Part shown: piece after piece, positions 24,101 through 32,675 of the stretch | Numbering within the stretch: the stretch's first letter is position 1 | Layout of the letters: every line of letters begins with the position of its first letter | NCBI RefSeq assembly: GCF_964656455.1 | Contig: NC_135719.1 | Location: forward strand, 6,241,163-6,305,162 | DNA from: Halichoerus grypus | Lineage: Eukaryota > Chordata > Mammalia > Carnivora > Phocidae | Direction: 5' to 3' | DNA: 64,000 nt | Notes under the pieces: generated by a model | What the model saw: only the letters and a program-made list of their open reading frames with translations | Told to the model about the DNA's origin: nothing | The model's database searches: none | Made by a program: the position numbers and the translations under genes

Positions 24101-25538
24101 ATGGAAACGCCTCTTTGGCTGTGGTAAGGAGAGCAGCTGGGAGCAGGGAGCCCAGTCAGGAGGCTGTCCTGGTTGCCCTGATGAGAGATAATGGGACTGG
24201 GACTGAGGTAGTACAAGGAGAAGATGATAGTTCGACAGATATAAAAGAGGTGAGTACGCTGGCCTTGGGGCCTGGCTGGGGTGGGAGGTGTGGAGAATAA
24301 AGCAGCTAGTGGGGCCAATGGGCGTGATTTGAAATAGGCTGAGAATGTAGTATCTTGGGCGCGAGTTAAAAGGCCCTCAAAAATCCTCCCAACCTGCTAC
24401 GGAAATTCTTTGAATGCCTGACAGCGTTTGGGCCTGTCTCTGTGCCAAGTCAAAATACAACAATCACTGCTGACATGTAAGGAGCACTTGCCCTTGGCAG
24501 GTCCCAGCTCTGGATGCTTCACATGGCTTATCTCATTAATCCTCATCTCCGAGATAGGCGCAATTATTACCCCCACTTTACAGAAGAGAAAGTTGAGGCC
24601 CGGAGGTTAAGGGGCTGGGCCCAGGTCCCACGGCTAGTAGAGGCACCCTCCAGGCTGGGAAGCGGGAAACCCAGCTCTGTGAACAACTAACTAGCTCTGT
24701 GACCTTGGACAACACACTTAACCTCTCTGGCTGGATTTCCCCATCTACAGTGAAGGAGCGAGTCTCTGATTCTGATTGGAATTTCCCCTGAGATTGGTTC
24801 TGAGTAGGGAGGAACAGGAGGCTGAGAGGGGAGGTGGGGGCACGGGGAGGAAGGCTAAGCCAACCAAGCACCTGTGCCGTGCCAGGCACTTCCCAGGTGT
24901 TGTACACGAGTTGCCCAGTTTCACCCTCGAGACAGCCCTGCTAAGTAAGGCACCCTGGTCTCCCCGACTTTGTGAAGGAGGAACTTGCGGCACAGAGTGG
25001 GGTAGGGCAGAAAGGGACAGAAGAGGAAGAAACCAATCTGCATGCTCTGACTGGGAGGGGTACAGAGGAGAGGAGGATGGGGATGGAGTGGGCGGTGGGC
25101 GGTCAGCTGGGAGGTTGTCGGGCAAGGAGTGTGGCAGGATGCCGGGGAGATGAGGAGCGGCAGTCTAGACGGAGTGGGGTTGGGCCAGGAGTGGCTATGG
25201 AGGAAGAAATGTGGGGAGGGGCAGCCTGGAGGGGAGTGAAGGGCTCCCAGGAATTAAGATACTGTAGAAGCTAGTGGGTGACAAACTAGATAGGGGGTGG
25301 CCCTGGGTTCTAGCTCTGCTTCACCTCTTCCCACTGTGTGACTGAGCAAGGTCCTCTCCAAGCCCGGGTTTCCCCATCTGGGCACAGTCCCATCTGCTGG
25401 GTGAGGATGCTCTGGCATTCTGCTGACAGGCTCACAGTGTGGGCTCAGGGATCCCCGCTTTCTCACCTTCCCAACTGATTGGTCTGTGGGGGCCCTGGGC
25501 TCCATCCTGCAGCTTGTGGAGTCAGAGACAGATGGAGA

Positions 25539-25569
<31 letters not shown>

Positions 25570-28500
25570 CACGGGGGTGGGGATGGAAAGTGCTAATAGA
25601 TGGGAGGGAGAGAAGGTATCAGAGACTGACAGATCCCTACACCCCAGGTAAAGGACGCAGGGGGCTCTATGACCATCCACACATTTGGCGCCTACTTTGG
25701 GCTCACAGTGACCTGGATCCTCTACCGACCCAGCCTACAGCAGAGCAAGGAGAGACAGAGCGCTGTGTACCACTCAGACCTCTTTGCCATGATTGGTGAG
25801 AGCGGCTATAATGATTGAGGGCCACCATGATGGGTGAAGGTGGCCATGATGGACACGGGCTATCATGATGCTTGAGGGCTGCCATGATGGGTGAGGACCA
25901 CCATGATGGGTGAGGGTCTCCATGAGGAGTTCAGGCCACCAAAACTACACCTGATCCCCACGTGGTCTGGTGGGTGGCAGGCAGTTCCCTTTGGGGAAAA
26001 GGCAGAGGAGGGTTGTCTGTAGACACCTCCAGGATCCCAGATGTTTGTCCCTTTTTCCATGGGGCTGGAAGAAGTTGGTCACTCATCCTGTTTTCCCTAG
26101 GGTGCCCCAAGGCAGACAAAGTGGTAACCAGGAACTGGTCAGTCCATCCCCTGGGCTAGGGCAAGGTGTGAATTCCTACTTCCTGTGTCCATTCATTCCA
26201 GAGAATACATATCAACCACCCGCTCTGGCCTCCTAAAACCCAGCCCTGCCTTCAAGGAGCTCCTCACAGTGTGTGGAAGAGAGGCAATGTTACAAGACAA
26301 TCTAACTACAGTAGAGAAAAAGATTCTCCCTCATGGTGCTATGGGAGCAAGGTGGGAGGCATTTAGCCCAGTTATGGGGTCGGGGTAGACTTCTTAGAGC
26401 AGAGTGGAGGGCTAAGTAAAAGTTAGGTAGTAAGTAAGACAGGGAGGATGTTCTGGGAAGAGCCCCCAGCATGAGGAAAGCTGCAGGGGTGGGAAACTGC
26501 TGGGGTATGTGAGTCATATGACATCTCTGGAACTAAAGGACAGGATGTCTGCCTAAGCTCCATTGGGCCCATCTAACACCTCTTCTCCCGGGCCCACCGG
26601 TCCTGTCTGGTCTGGCCAGGCACCCTCTTCCTGTGGATGTACTGGCCCAGCTTCAACTCAGCTGTGTCCAACCACGGAGATGCCCAGCACCGAGCTGCCA
26701 TCAACACCTACTGCTCCTTGGCAGCCTGCGTGCTCACCTCGGTGGCGCTGTCCAGCGCCTTGCACAAGAAGGGCAAGCTGGACATGGTGAGCAGCGGGGC
26801 GGGGGGGGGGGAGCCTGGGGAGCCCTGGGGGGAGGTGTGACTATGACTGCCTGTGCCCAGTGCGCACTGATCACCATGCCCTGCCAACGACTCTGTGAGG
26901 CAGGCGGCAGGCAGCATCAGGATGATCACACCCATCCTGCAGATGAAAAAACTGAGTCTCGGGAAGAAATGATTTGTTCAGATTCCATAGCTGGTTTTCG
27001 GCAGAGCCCAGAACCAGATTCCCAGATTCTGTTACACTGGCTGCGCTGGATGAGTGGCTCCTCCTCCTCATTCTCCTCCTCCCAGCCTGGGGGGCTGACG
27101 GCTGTTCTGGGCTGAGCACCCCATCAGACCTGCCTGGTACGGTTGCCAGGGGCACTTCCCTCTGCCAGGCTTCTGATCCTCCAAACACTGGCCCTCAGCC
27201 TTCCTAAAGCTGCTTCCACCTGCCCCGCCCCATACACTCAGAAAGGGGACCCCTTTGATGCCTGTCCACTCCCCTGGGGAGGTTTGTGGGGGGTGCGGTT
27301 TCACAGTGTCCTTCCTCTCAGACCACTGGGACAAACTGTTCTGTCGTTAGTGGGGAGGGGCCAAACCCCATAGGTGTTGGTCGATTTTTCTATAAAAAGA
27401 AGACCACCTCTCTACTTCCTAGTCTGACACTAGCTTCTTGACATGGGCATATGTGTGCTGGGACACTGCCAGGAGCCCCTGGATTCACTGGACACTCACC
27501 ACACAGAGAGGTAGGGACGCCCGCATCAGGGGGAAGAGAATCAGACACACTGACATGGGCACACCTGTGTGCGCCCAAGACCCCCCCCTCCCCCGCACGC
27601 CGACAAGGACACAGAATAGGGTCAAGGTCAGGGGCCCTGGTTCCACACAGACCCGGATCAAGACACCTTTCTGCCTCTTGCTAGCTGTGTGGTCTCCCTG
27701 CACCTCAATTTCCTCCTCTGCAAACATCCAAAGATAACTGTCCTTAGCTCCTGGGCTTGCTGTGGAGACGGACAGAAATCCTCCCTGCAGCGGGCAGCAC
27801 AGTACCGGGTGCAGGTCGGCCCTCAGAGAGGGTCAGCTGGTGCTCTTGCAGGCCCACGGACCCCGGCAGGGGTGTTTGCGCACGTGTAGGCCTCGCAGGT
27901 GCCTGACGTCAGCAGACGTGAGCGTAGAGACCAGGAGACATGAGCACCTGTGCACACGGAGCTAGAGGGAACGCGCAGACGTGCCAAGGGGGCTCACCCA
28001 CCCCGACACAAGTACGCCGATTTGTGTCCATGGACAATGGCCAGCCCGCTGGTGGGGGCGCCCAATGTGCAGAGAGCACAGGAGCGGGCCCGGGTGGGGC
28101 CCTCTGCGGTCTGCGGGCTCGCGAGATGCCCTGGGGGTCAGCCCTGCCTCCCAGCGCCGGCAGCCCCCACACACGGCGAGCTTTGCGGGCTCTGGGAGAG
28201 GACTGAGCTCCGGCCCGCCCCGCCCGCCCTACCCAGGTGCACGTCCAGAACGCCACGCTCGCAGGAGGGGTGGCCGTGGGGACGGCCGCTGAAATGATGC
28301 TCATGCCTTACGGCTCCCTCATCGTTGGCTTCATCTGCGGCATCGTCTCCACCCTGGGTTTTGTGTACCTGACGGTGAGGACCCCAGGCCAGGGGCTGAG
28401 GGCTGGAGAATCCTGGGGTCTCTGTGTTCCTGACAGGAGGGGGGTCCCTAGGGAAGGGCCTGGGGGCTGCAGGATCCTGGGTTTCCGTGTATTTGGGGCC

Positions 28501-31500
28501 TCCAGAATCCTGGCCTGCCCACACCCCTGCCACTGCTCAGGGTCTGAGAAACAGCCATCTCCCCTGTCCAGCCGTTCCTGGAGGCCCGGCTGCGGATCCA
28601 GGACACATGTGGCATTCACAACCTGCATGGCATTCCCGGCATCATCGGTGCCATCGTGGGGGCCGTGACGGCGTCCTGTGCCACCAGTGATGTGTATGGA
28701 GTAAACGGGTAAGTATGGAGGAGGGGCAGGGGAGCCTGAGCTCCCTCCTTCCTTCTCTCCATTCCTTCTTCCTGCTGTTCCTCTGGGGTCCAACATACAG
28801 TCTGTATTCCTAGCCTACCCCAATCTGAACCACCGTCCATAGGCCTCTCTCCCCAACCTCTGTCCTTCCTCAGAAGCCTTAGGGACCATCTGATCGGTCC
28901 AGTGCACAGGGGAAGGCTCAGAGCCTTGGTGCCCGCTCACATTTGTGGGGCGACAGCAAGTGGTTTCTCGGCCTCTCTGCGGAGCCCTGACCTGCCCCTG
29001 ATCTCCACCCCAGGTTTGCCATTGCCTTTGGCTTTGATAGTTTCAAGACTAACTGGAACGCAAGCATGCAGGGCAAGTTTCAGGCTGCTGGTCTCTTTGT
29101 GTCCCTGGCCATGGCCCTGGTGGGCGGCATCATCGTGGGTGAGTGGAAGTGGCTGGGCCAGAGAAGTTGGGGCCGCTGTGGATGGGGGACCCAAGAGCAC
29201 GTACCAGAGGTCAGCCCAGAGCCCCCAGGAATCCCGTGCTCTTGTGGCTGTGGGACTGGGGTGTGGGGGGGGATGCTTCCCAGCTAAGGAGAAGGGCTGG
29301 GTAGACTGAGAAGAAGTGGTTCCTGACCTTGTGTGACCCCCAACTTTCTTTAGGGATTATTTTGAAGTTGCCATTCTGGGGGCAACCCGCTGACGAGAAC
29401 TGCTTTGAGGATTCGGTCTACTGGGAGGTGAGTTCCAGGGCCTTGTTCCCCTGCACAAAGGGAGTTGCGTCCCTTCTCCACAGACCCTGCCCACATCAGC
29501 CGAGCTGGGGCCCCCGAGGGACCGGAAGCTGAGGGTTGGGGACAGAGCCTGCATCACCCTGCTCCTCCATCCAGAGGCTGTGTGTCTCTTGGGGGCGGAA
29601 GGCTTTATTCTAGAGCAGTCCTTCCCAAAGTGTGGTCCCCTGTGCTCCCCAGCACCAGCAGCACCTGGGAACGTGTTAGGGATACAAGTGCTTGAGTCCC
29701 ACCCAGATCTCCTGAATCCAAAATTCAGGGGTGGGCCCCAGCACTGTGTTTCAACAAGCCCTCCACGTGATTCTGATGAAAACTACACCCGCCTCTGAGA
29801 ACCACGGCCCTTCCACGTGCACTGAAATCACCTGGGGAGCCTTAAAGACACTCGGAGCCCAGGCCTCGGCTCTAAGAGGCTTAGAGTTCATCGGTCTGGG
29901 GTTAGGACCTGGACGTTATGAGTTTTTTGGGTTTTGTTTGTTTTTTTTTTTAAAGCCTCCCCAGGTAAATCCAAATGTAGCCCAGATTAAGAACCACGCT
30001 GTGGTGTTCAGCTTCAGACTCCATAAGAACCACGTGGAGACCTTGTAAAAATGCAGCTTCCCAGGTGCCAGCCCAGAACTGTAATTGAGTAGGGCCTCCT
30101 CTTGGGAACAAGTTCCCAGCTGATTCTGGTCCAGAAAACTGGGCGACATTCCATTGCTTTCAGCATCCAGAGAGTATGGGTACAGAAACCCAACTTGAGA
30201 AACATTGTTCTAGAAGCTGAAAGTAGTAGGATGTCACAAAACTCTGTTTCTTTAAAAACATGCCACAATTTGGGCTTTCTGTGACTTCAGGCAGGCCTCC
30301 CTCCTGACGAATCCTTTTTGCAGGTGTTTACCTGCATTAGATGGTGGGGGATGACAGCCACCTGCATTTCCCCTCATGACAGGGGGCAGGACCTAACCTG
30401 TGTCTGTGGTCCCTGTGACACAGGTCTGCCCATCACCGCCTTTCATTTGGCTCTGTATTTTTAAAACCACACCAGAAAGTTTTCTGGGTAATTTTCACTG
30501 ATATCCACTATAAGCCAATTTCATATACATAACTAATAACGCTTTTGAATTCATTCTCTTTAAACTATCTTTTTATTATAAAACGAATAGAAGCCCATTA
30601 AGAGAAATCTGGAAATAGAGAAAAATAGAAAGAAATCCCATCACCCTAATTCAAGCGCTGCTAATATTTTGGGTATAGGTCCCTCCAGTCTTTTTTTTTT
30701 TTTTAATCCGCCCAGATTTTTCTTAGCGAAGATCATATGCCCAATTTGGGATTCTGCTCTCTCTCTCTCTATCATAAAAATTATTCTGTGTTTTTACATT
30801 CTTAATAAACTTTCTTTTTTTAGCAGCATTATTTTCATTCCATATTTAAAGTCAGAACTTAAACTATTTTAGACACCACAATTAGAAATCACATGGATTT
30901 ACCGCTAATGAAATAAACTAAAAAAACTTATCAATTCCCATACAAAGAAGTTCACTCTTGGTTCTGTTTTGATCTTTATAATTTATTCTAAGTTCACACC
31001 TTCTATCTGCTGAATACCCTTCAGCAATGCTCGGTTTTGAAATCTAATTCTGTGTCAGTGGAAGTGAGCCACCATCAGGCCGTCCCCTCAGCCCCTGGCC
31101 TCTGGGTGGTTTACCTGGGAGATGAGGTGGCTTTCCAGAGGACGGGGTGAGACAGATGCTCCCCTGGACCTCAGTTGAGGCCGTCTTTAAGATCAAATCT
31201 AAGCCTTGAAGCCAAGGCAAGACTGATCCCCCCTAACACCCCCACTCCAGCTACCCATCCATTTCCGGCCTCCCCTACATCTCACCCCACCTCACTTTGG
31301 GACCTTCCTGCTGTTCAGGGAGCTTGCCATGCGGCCTCTCCCTGGCACACTACTACTCATCTTTCAAAAGTGGGTTCATTCGGCACAACCGGAATCCCAC
31401 CCCTCCAGGCGGGTTATCAGCCTCTCGTGTGCATTTACAGCTCATATTGTCACTGTGCCCGTCACCTGAACGCTCTCCCGTTGCTCTAAGTGGGGCAAGG

Positions 31501-31810
31501 ACCCCGTCTCGTCCTTGCAGTGCCCCAGCACCCTGGACAGTGGCTAACCTGCTGTAGAGGGCATGATACCGGTGTGGACTGCCCTGCTTCTCTGCATGCG
31601 CTCTGCACAGTGATCACAAGGTGGCGCCCGCCACACAGCATACGCTGCTCCAGACTTGTCCAGGCTGTTGCAGTTCTACCAGGGACACCCATCCGCCTGG
31701 CCTGGGACAAGGCCCTTGGAGCTGCCCTCCTCTCTCTGCAGATGCCTGAGGAGCCAAAGAGCACGGTCTTGCACCCTGAGGACTCTACCCTCAAGCCCTC
31801 AGAACCTTAA
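11534..31810 (+). CDS. RHCG: RHCG, Rh family C glycoprotein (ammonia/ammonium channel), 10 coding exons
   Basis: Known role: trimeric membrane channel of the Amt/Mep/Rh family that carries ammonia across plasma membranes of renal collecting-duct and other epithelia. Coding exons: 11534-11720, 20188-20374, 22665-22815, 25648-25795, 26620-26786, 28237-28374, 28572-28708, 29014-29138, 29354-29427, 31742-31810. These total 1383 nt, or 460 residues plus TAA. Each intron has GT/AG ends, and the phases (1,2,0,1,0,0,2,1,0) join without a frame break. The start ATG has A at -3 and G at +4. The N-terminus [11 protein letters not shown] is the RhCG signature. Visible residues: glycosylation sequon N48-F-T; pore and vestibule residues F131, D178, H186, F236 and H345, which are human F130, D177, H185, F235 and H344 shifted by one. 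Twelve membrane helices are expected, the first near residues 12-31. Human RHCG has 479 residues; here the cytosolic tail after VYWE is 22 residues against about 42. No frameshift or premature stop is seen, so the gene looks functional. Confidence 0.97.
12268..12405 (+). repeat. MIR SINE, intron 1
   Basis: Contains the MIR core order: GTGGTTAAGAGCCTGGCTTTGGAATCACCAGA, a degenerate tRNA-like body, then TGAGACTCCATTTCCACATCTG. It is ancient and diverged. Confidence 0.7.
13439..13574. mobile_element. Short MITE-like element in RHCG intron 1
   Basis: The ends AGGGTGGCCATATAA (13439) and TTATGGCCACTCT (13561) are imperfect inverted repeats about 136 bp apart, with an AT-rich middle. This fits an old non-autonomous DNA transposon copy. 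The family name is not certain. Confidence 0.55.
13580..16050. other. RHCG intron 1, mostly unique sequence
   Basis: Moderately GC-rich sequence with short open frames on both strands, none resembling a known protein. Weak MIR-like patches occur at 14040-14110 and 14860-14940. I see nothing else that I can name. Confidence 0.5.
16055..16165 (-). repeat. MIR-like SINE, intron 1
   Basis: Holds the reverse MIR signature: ACAGGAAAAGAAACTGAAG, then CCCAAAGGTCACACAATTGG. Its edges are uncertain. Confidence 0.55.
16170..17530. other. RHCG intron 1, unique sequence with a candidate regulatory patch
   Basis: C-rich, purine/pyrimidine-biased sequence at 16320-16980 is followed by an unusual CpG-containing, AT-rich patch at 16995-17160. 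The patch includes TGTTTGTTC (17130-17138), which fits a forkhead site. No gene or clear repeat is seen. Confidence 0.4.
17540..17950. repeat. Old L2-like LINE fragment, intron 1
   Basis: Resembles the common mammalian L2 stretch around AGGTGCTGGGGAACAGC, AACAGGCACGGCTCACCTTC and the downstream AACAGCATCCCGGGC. It is diverged and was placed by pattern only. Confidence 0.45.
18010..19130. mobile_element. Ancient L1M-like LINE-1 fragment, intron 1
   Basis: A long AT-rich stretch follows the order of an old mammalian LINE-1 consensus: GGATCCAGTCCAGAG, GTTGGCATGTCTCTTTAGTC, TTTATGACATTGACTTTTTTC, GGTTAATTTTGATCACCCAG, TTAGCATCCACTGATGG and CCAGATTTGGCCAATGGG. A (CA)n run sits inside it. The subfamily is not determined. 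Confidence 0.6.
18134..18173 (+). repeat. (CA)20 microsatellite
   Basis: An uninterrupted AC dinucleotide run of about 40 bp inside the old LINE of RHCG intron 1. Runs this long are usually polymorphic. Confidence 0.95.
19390..19595 (-). repeat. MIR SINE, intron 1
   Basis: Reads in reverse MIR order: TTCTGAGCACCTATTATGGG, the stretch CATTTAATCTCTGCAGG, then GAGACCCAAGGATGTTACC and AGATGGAGGAACTGGGGCCC. Confidence 0.7.
20188..20374 (+). CDS. RHCG: RHCG coding exon 2
   Basis: Encodes residues 63-124 and part of 125 ([14 protein letters not shown]...). The acceptor is CCTGCAG|GC and the donor AA|GTGAGC. It contains membrane helices 2 and 3. The short loop [10 protein letters not shown] at 113-122 differs clearly from the human loop, as expected for a surface turn. 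A GC-rich 20-bp tandem repeat begins within 50 bp after the donor. Confidence 0.97.
20378..20530 (+). repeat. GC-rich 20-bp tandem repeat in RHCG intron 2
   Basis: Three near-identical 20-bp units GGGGCGGGGCCCAGAGGCAA start at 20420, 20440 and 20460. Related GGGGCGGGCC blocks flank them on both sides. The whole block is almost pure G+C, rich in GC-box (Sp1-type) motifs, and starts right after the exon 2 donor. Confidence 0.85.
20985..21088. repeat. Degenerate ~16-bp tandem motif in intron 2
   Basis: A diverged motif resembling GCAAACTGGNNNTTTTG recurs about six times at 16-19 bp spacing (for example GTGAACTGGC, GTGAACTAGT, GCAAGTTGGT, ACAAATTGAG, GCAAACTGGC). It may be part of an old DNA transposon with subterminal repeats. 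I cannot name the family. Confidence 0.55.
21365..21540 (+). repeat. MIR SINE, intron 2
   Basis: Shows GAGCAAATAACTCGGCCTCT, AAGCCTCCCTGTTCCATCTC and GCCAGGCACTTAGTAAATGC in MIR order. Confidence 0.65.
22475..22622 (-). repeat. MIR SINE, intron 2
   Basis: Reverse MIR: GAAACTGAGGCTCAGAAAGG, TTAAGCCACAAGGCCAAATA and TTCAAACCCGGGACTC. It lies just before exon 3. Confidence 0.75.
22665..22815 (+). CDS. RHCG: RHCG coding exon 3
   Basis: Encodes residues 125-175, beginning within N125 and reading [13 protein letters not shown]131 is the counterpart of the human external phenylalanine gate residue F130. The acceptor is CCCGCAG|CC and the donor GAG|GTGAGC, phase 0. Confidence 0.97.
22905..22990 (+). 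repeat. MIR SINE, intron 3
   Basis: Contains CCACTTAACCTTTTGAACCT and CAGTCTCCTCATCTCTAAAA, the typical MIR core. Confidence 0.7.
23060..23620 (+). repeat. L2 LINE fragment, intron 3
   Basis: Contains the L2 3' signature series: AAAACCCTCCAGTGGTTTTT, CACATGTTCTGCCCTCAGCC and CAGGGCCTTTGCACTTGCTA, then CCTGGAATGCTCGTCCC. Confidence 0.7.
23625..24110. repeat. Old L2-like LINE fragment, intron 3
   Basis: Has the pattern AAGGAGCTCACAATCTAGAG, GACTTCCTGGAGGAAAAGAT and ATAGGCCTTGAGGGAGG, seen in many old mammalian LINE relics. The family is tentative. Confidence 0.45.
24465..24760. repeat. Two MIR SINEs in opposite orientation, intron 3
   Basis: 24465-24650 reads as reverse MIR (TTTACAGAAGAGAAAGTTGAGG, AGGTCCCACGGCTAGTAG). 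24685-24760 reads as forward MIR (TCTGTGACCTTGGACAAC, TTAACCTCTCTGG). Confidence 0.65.
25539..25567 (+). repeat. (GT)n microsatellite, intron 3
   Basis: About 14 TG units, 80 bp before exon 4. Confidence 0.95.
25648..25795 (+). CDS. RHCG: RHCG coding exon 4
   Basis: Encodes residues 176-224 plus one base of G225. It contains [19 protein letters not shown], with D178 (human D177, ammonium recruitment at the vestibule) and H186 (human H185, first of the twin pore histidines). The acceptor is CCCCAG|GTAAAG and the donor ATTG|GTGAGA. A 19-bp minisatellite starts 12 nt after the exon end. Confidence 0.97.
25807..25939 (+). repeat. 19-bp minisatellite in RHCG intron 4
   Basis: Seven tandem units of exactly 19 bp, best written CATGATGGGTGAGGGCCAC with substitutions but no length change. 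Units start at 25807, 25826, 25845, 25864, 25883, 25902 and 25921. The array begins 12 nt after the end of exon 4 and takes up about one sixth of the 824-bp intron. Confidence 0.9.
26170..26520. repeat. Old L2-like LINE fragment, intron 4
   Basis: Shows CATTCATTCCAGAGAATACA, TTCAAGGAGCTCCTCACAGT and AGACTTCTTAGAGCAGAGTG in the order of the relic at 23625. It lies between the minisatellite and exon 5. Confidence 0.45.
26620..26786 (+). CDS. RHCG: RHCG coding exon 5
   Basis: Encodes residues 225-280 ([20 protein letters not shown]...). F236 matches human F235, the inner phenylalanine of the pore gate. The acceptor is TGGCCAG|GC and the donor ATG|GTGAGC, phase 0. A run of ten G follows closely in the intron. 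Confidence 0.97.
26860..27010 (-). repeat. MIR SINE, intron 5
   Basis: Reverse MIR: CATCCTGCAGATGAAAAAAC, TGAGTCTCGGGAAGAAATG, then CCATAGCTGGTTTTCGGCAG. Confidence 0.65.
27015..28230. other. RHCG intron 5, mainly unique sequence
   Basis: Apart from a forward MIR-like patch at 27640-27800 (CTTGCTAGCTGTGTGGTCTC, CACCTCAATTTCCTCCTCTG), this is GC-rich unique sequence with no recognisable gene. CpGs become frequent towards exon 6. Confidence 0.5.
28237..28374 (+). CDS. RHCG: RHCG coding exon 6
   Basis: Encodes residues 281-326 ([20 protein letters not shown]...), one of the most conserved Rh stretches. The N-A-T at 285-287 fits the sequon pattern but lies in a membrane-buried segment of Rh proteins and is not expected to be glycosylated. 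The acceptor is ACCCAG|GTGCAC and the donor ACG|GTGAGG, phase 0. Confidence 0.97.
28572..28708 (+). CDS. RHCG: RHCG coding exon 7
   Basis: Encodes residues 327-371 and two bases of G372. It contains [16 protein letters not shown], where H345 is the second twin histidine (human H344). The acceptor is TGTCCAG|CCG and the donor GG|GTAAGT, phase 2. Confidence 0.97.
29014..29138 (+). CDS. RHCG: RHCG coding exon 8
   Basis: Encodes residues 372-413 and one base of G414. It starts in the last extracellular loop ([18 protein letters not shown]), the most divergent part of this copy against human, and ends in the last membrane helix ([11 protein letters not shown]). N387-A-S389 is a glycosylation sequon that I do not find in the human protein as I know it. 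The acceptor is CCCCAG|GTTT and the donor GTGG|GTGAGT. Confidence 0.95.
29354..29427 (+). CDS. RHCG: RHCG coding exon 9
   Basis: A short exon for residues 414-438 ([20 protein letters not shown]... ending VYWE), the end of the last helix and start of the cytosolic tail. The acceptor is CTTTAG|GG and the donor GAG|GTGAGT, phase 0. Confidence 0.96.
29612..29805 (-). mobile_element. MER5A-type MITE, intron 9 (copy 1)
   Basis: Reverse MER5A (hAT-Charlie derived): CCAAAGTGTGGTCCCCTG, GCAGCACCTGGGAACGTG, GGGTGGGCCCCAGCACTGTG, ending CCTCTGAGAACCA. Confidence 0.75.
29806..30000 (+). mobile_element. MER5-type MITE, intron 9 (copy 2)
   Basis: Contains GCACTGAAATCACCTGGGGA, GCCTTAAAGACACTCGGAG and AGATTAAGAACCACGC. 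It sits directly beside copy 1 in the opposite orientation. Confidence 0.6.
30001..30215 (+). mobile_element. MER5-type MITE, intron 9 (copy 3)
   Basis: Contains AGAACCACGTGGAGACCTTG, AAAATGCAGCTTCCCAGG, AACAAGTTCCCAGCTGATTC and the end AACTTGAGAAACATTGTTC. It is diverged, and its boundaries are approximate. Confidence 0.55.
30500..30970. repeat. AT-rich old LINE-like sequence, intron 9
   Basis: Reads like an old LINE relic: TTTTTATTATAAAACGAATAG, GAAATCCCATCACCCTAATT, GCGCTGCTAATATTTTGGG. It has T-rich runs and a short (CT)n. The family is not resolved. Confidence 0.4.
31265..31560 (+). repeat. L2 LINE 3' fragment, intron 9
   Basis: L2 pattern: CTCACCCCACCTCACTTTGG, CACTACTACTCATCTTTCAA and GTGCCCCAGCACCCTGGACA. 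It ends about 180 bp before exon 10. Confidence 0.6.
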
Positions 31811-31823
31811 ACTCCCAGGGCAG
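31742..31823 (+). CDS. RHCG: RHCG coding exon 10 with stop codon
   Basis: Encodes the last 22 residues, beginning MPEEPKSTV and ending LKPSEP, then TAA at 31808-31810. The exon continues 13 nt to CAG|GTGAGA. Because the stop lies only 13 nt before the last junction, the mRNA should escape nonsense-mediated decay. The human tail starts MPEGNSTVYIPEDP and has about 20 more residues rich in Ser, Pro and Val. The acceptor CTCTCTGCAG|ATG is strong. Confidence 0.9.
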
Positions 31824-32044
31824 GTGAGAAGCAGGTGAGCATGGGCAGGTTCTCCCAGTGGGGGCCCAGCTCTGGGAATTGGATGCCACCAGCAAAGGGG
31901 CAAAAAGAAAGCATCAAGAAATGAGGATGTGAGCTTCCACCCCTCCTGCCTGGATTGGAGTGGGCACGCGGGGGTTGGCGGCCTCAGAGTCACACTCCTT
32001 GCAAGCCGGGACAGGCACAGGAGTAGGGAAGGCGCTCTGAACTG

Positions 32045-32175
32045 GAAGGAATGTATAGAAGGTGACCTGGCTACACACTTGGCTTTGCTGCTTACTGGTT
32101 GTGATTTTGAGGATCTCCTCACCCACAGACGGAGCCTCAATTTCCTCATCTATAAAAGTGGAAATGACAGGTCTG
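32045..32175 (+). repeat. MIR SINE, intron 10
   Basis: MIR order: TTGGCTTTGCTGCTTACTGG, then CCTCAATTTCCTCATCTATA and AAAGTGGAAATGACAGG. Confidence 0.7.
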
Positions 32176-32675
32176 GCTCTATTCAGTGGATCAGCTCAGG
32201 CTTGTTCTTCCTTCCTTCTCTCTGTCTCCTTTCTTCTTCCCATCAGCTCACCTTTCCTTGCTCCTCTGTGGAATGCACCAAGCCCCGCCTTTTGCATCTC
32301 ACCCTCCAGAGAGCTCGACACGACAGGTGCAGCTACTTCCCTCTTTCTAACAGATGAGAAGATTAAGGCTCAGAGAAGTTCAGACTCTTCGAGGCTACAC
32401 AGTGCAAGTGGAGGGCATGGGATCCTTGCAGGTCATTACCTTTACACTCAGTAGGGCTGTTTGATCCCCTTGGAGGCCAGAGCTTGGAAAGAGCTGTGTC
32501 TGGGGCAAAAGGCTGAGTGATGTGGCAGGAGAGGATGCTGGGGTTGCAGGATAGAGAAGAGCGAGGCTGGGACCCATTGCCTCTGATGCCCACCCTGTCC
32601 GGAAAAGGTAAATGTGCCCAAGGGGCTATAGCAGGATGCCACAGTGGCCCGCTGCTCTTGGCTCTCTCCCTGCAG

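Noticed and set aside
25807..25939. CRISPR-like regular array
   Set aside because: The 19-bp units are directly tandem with no spacers, inside a mammalian intron. It is a minisatellite.
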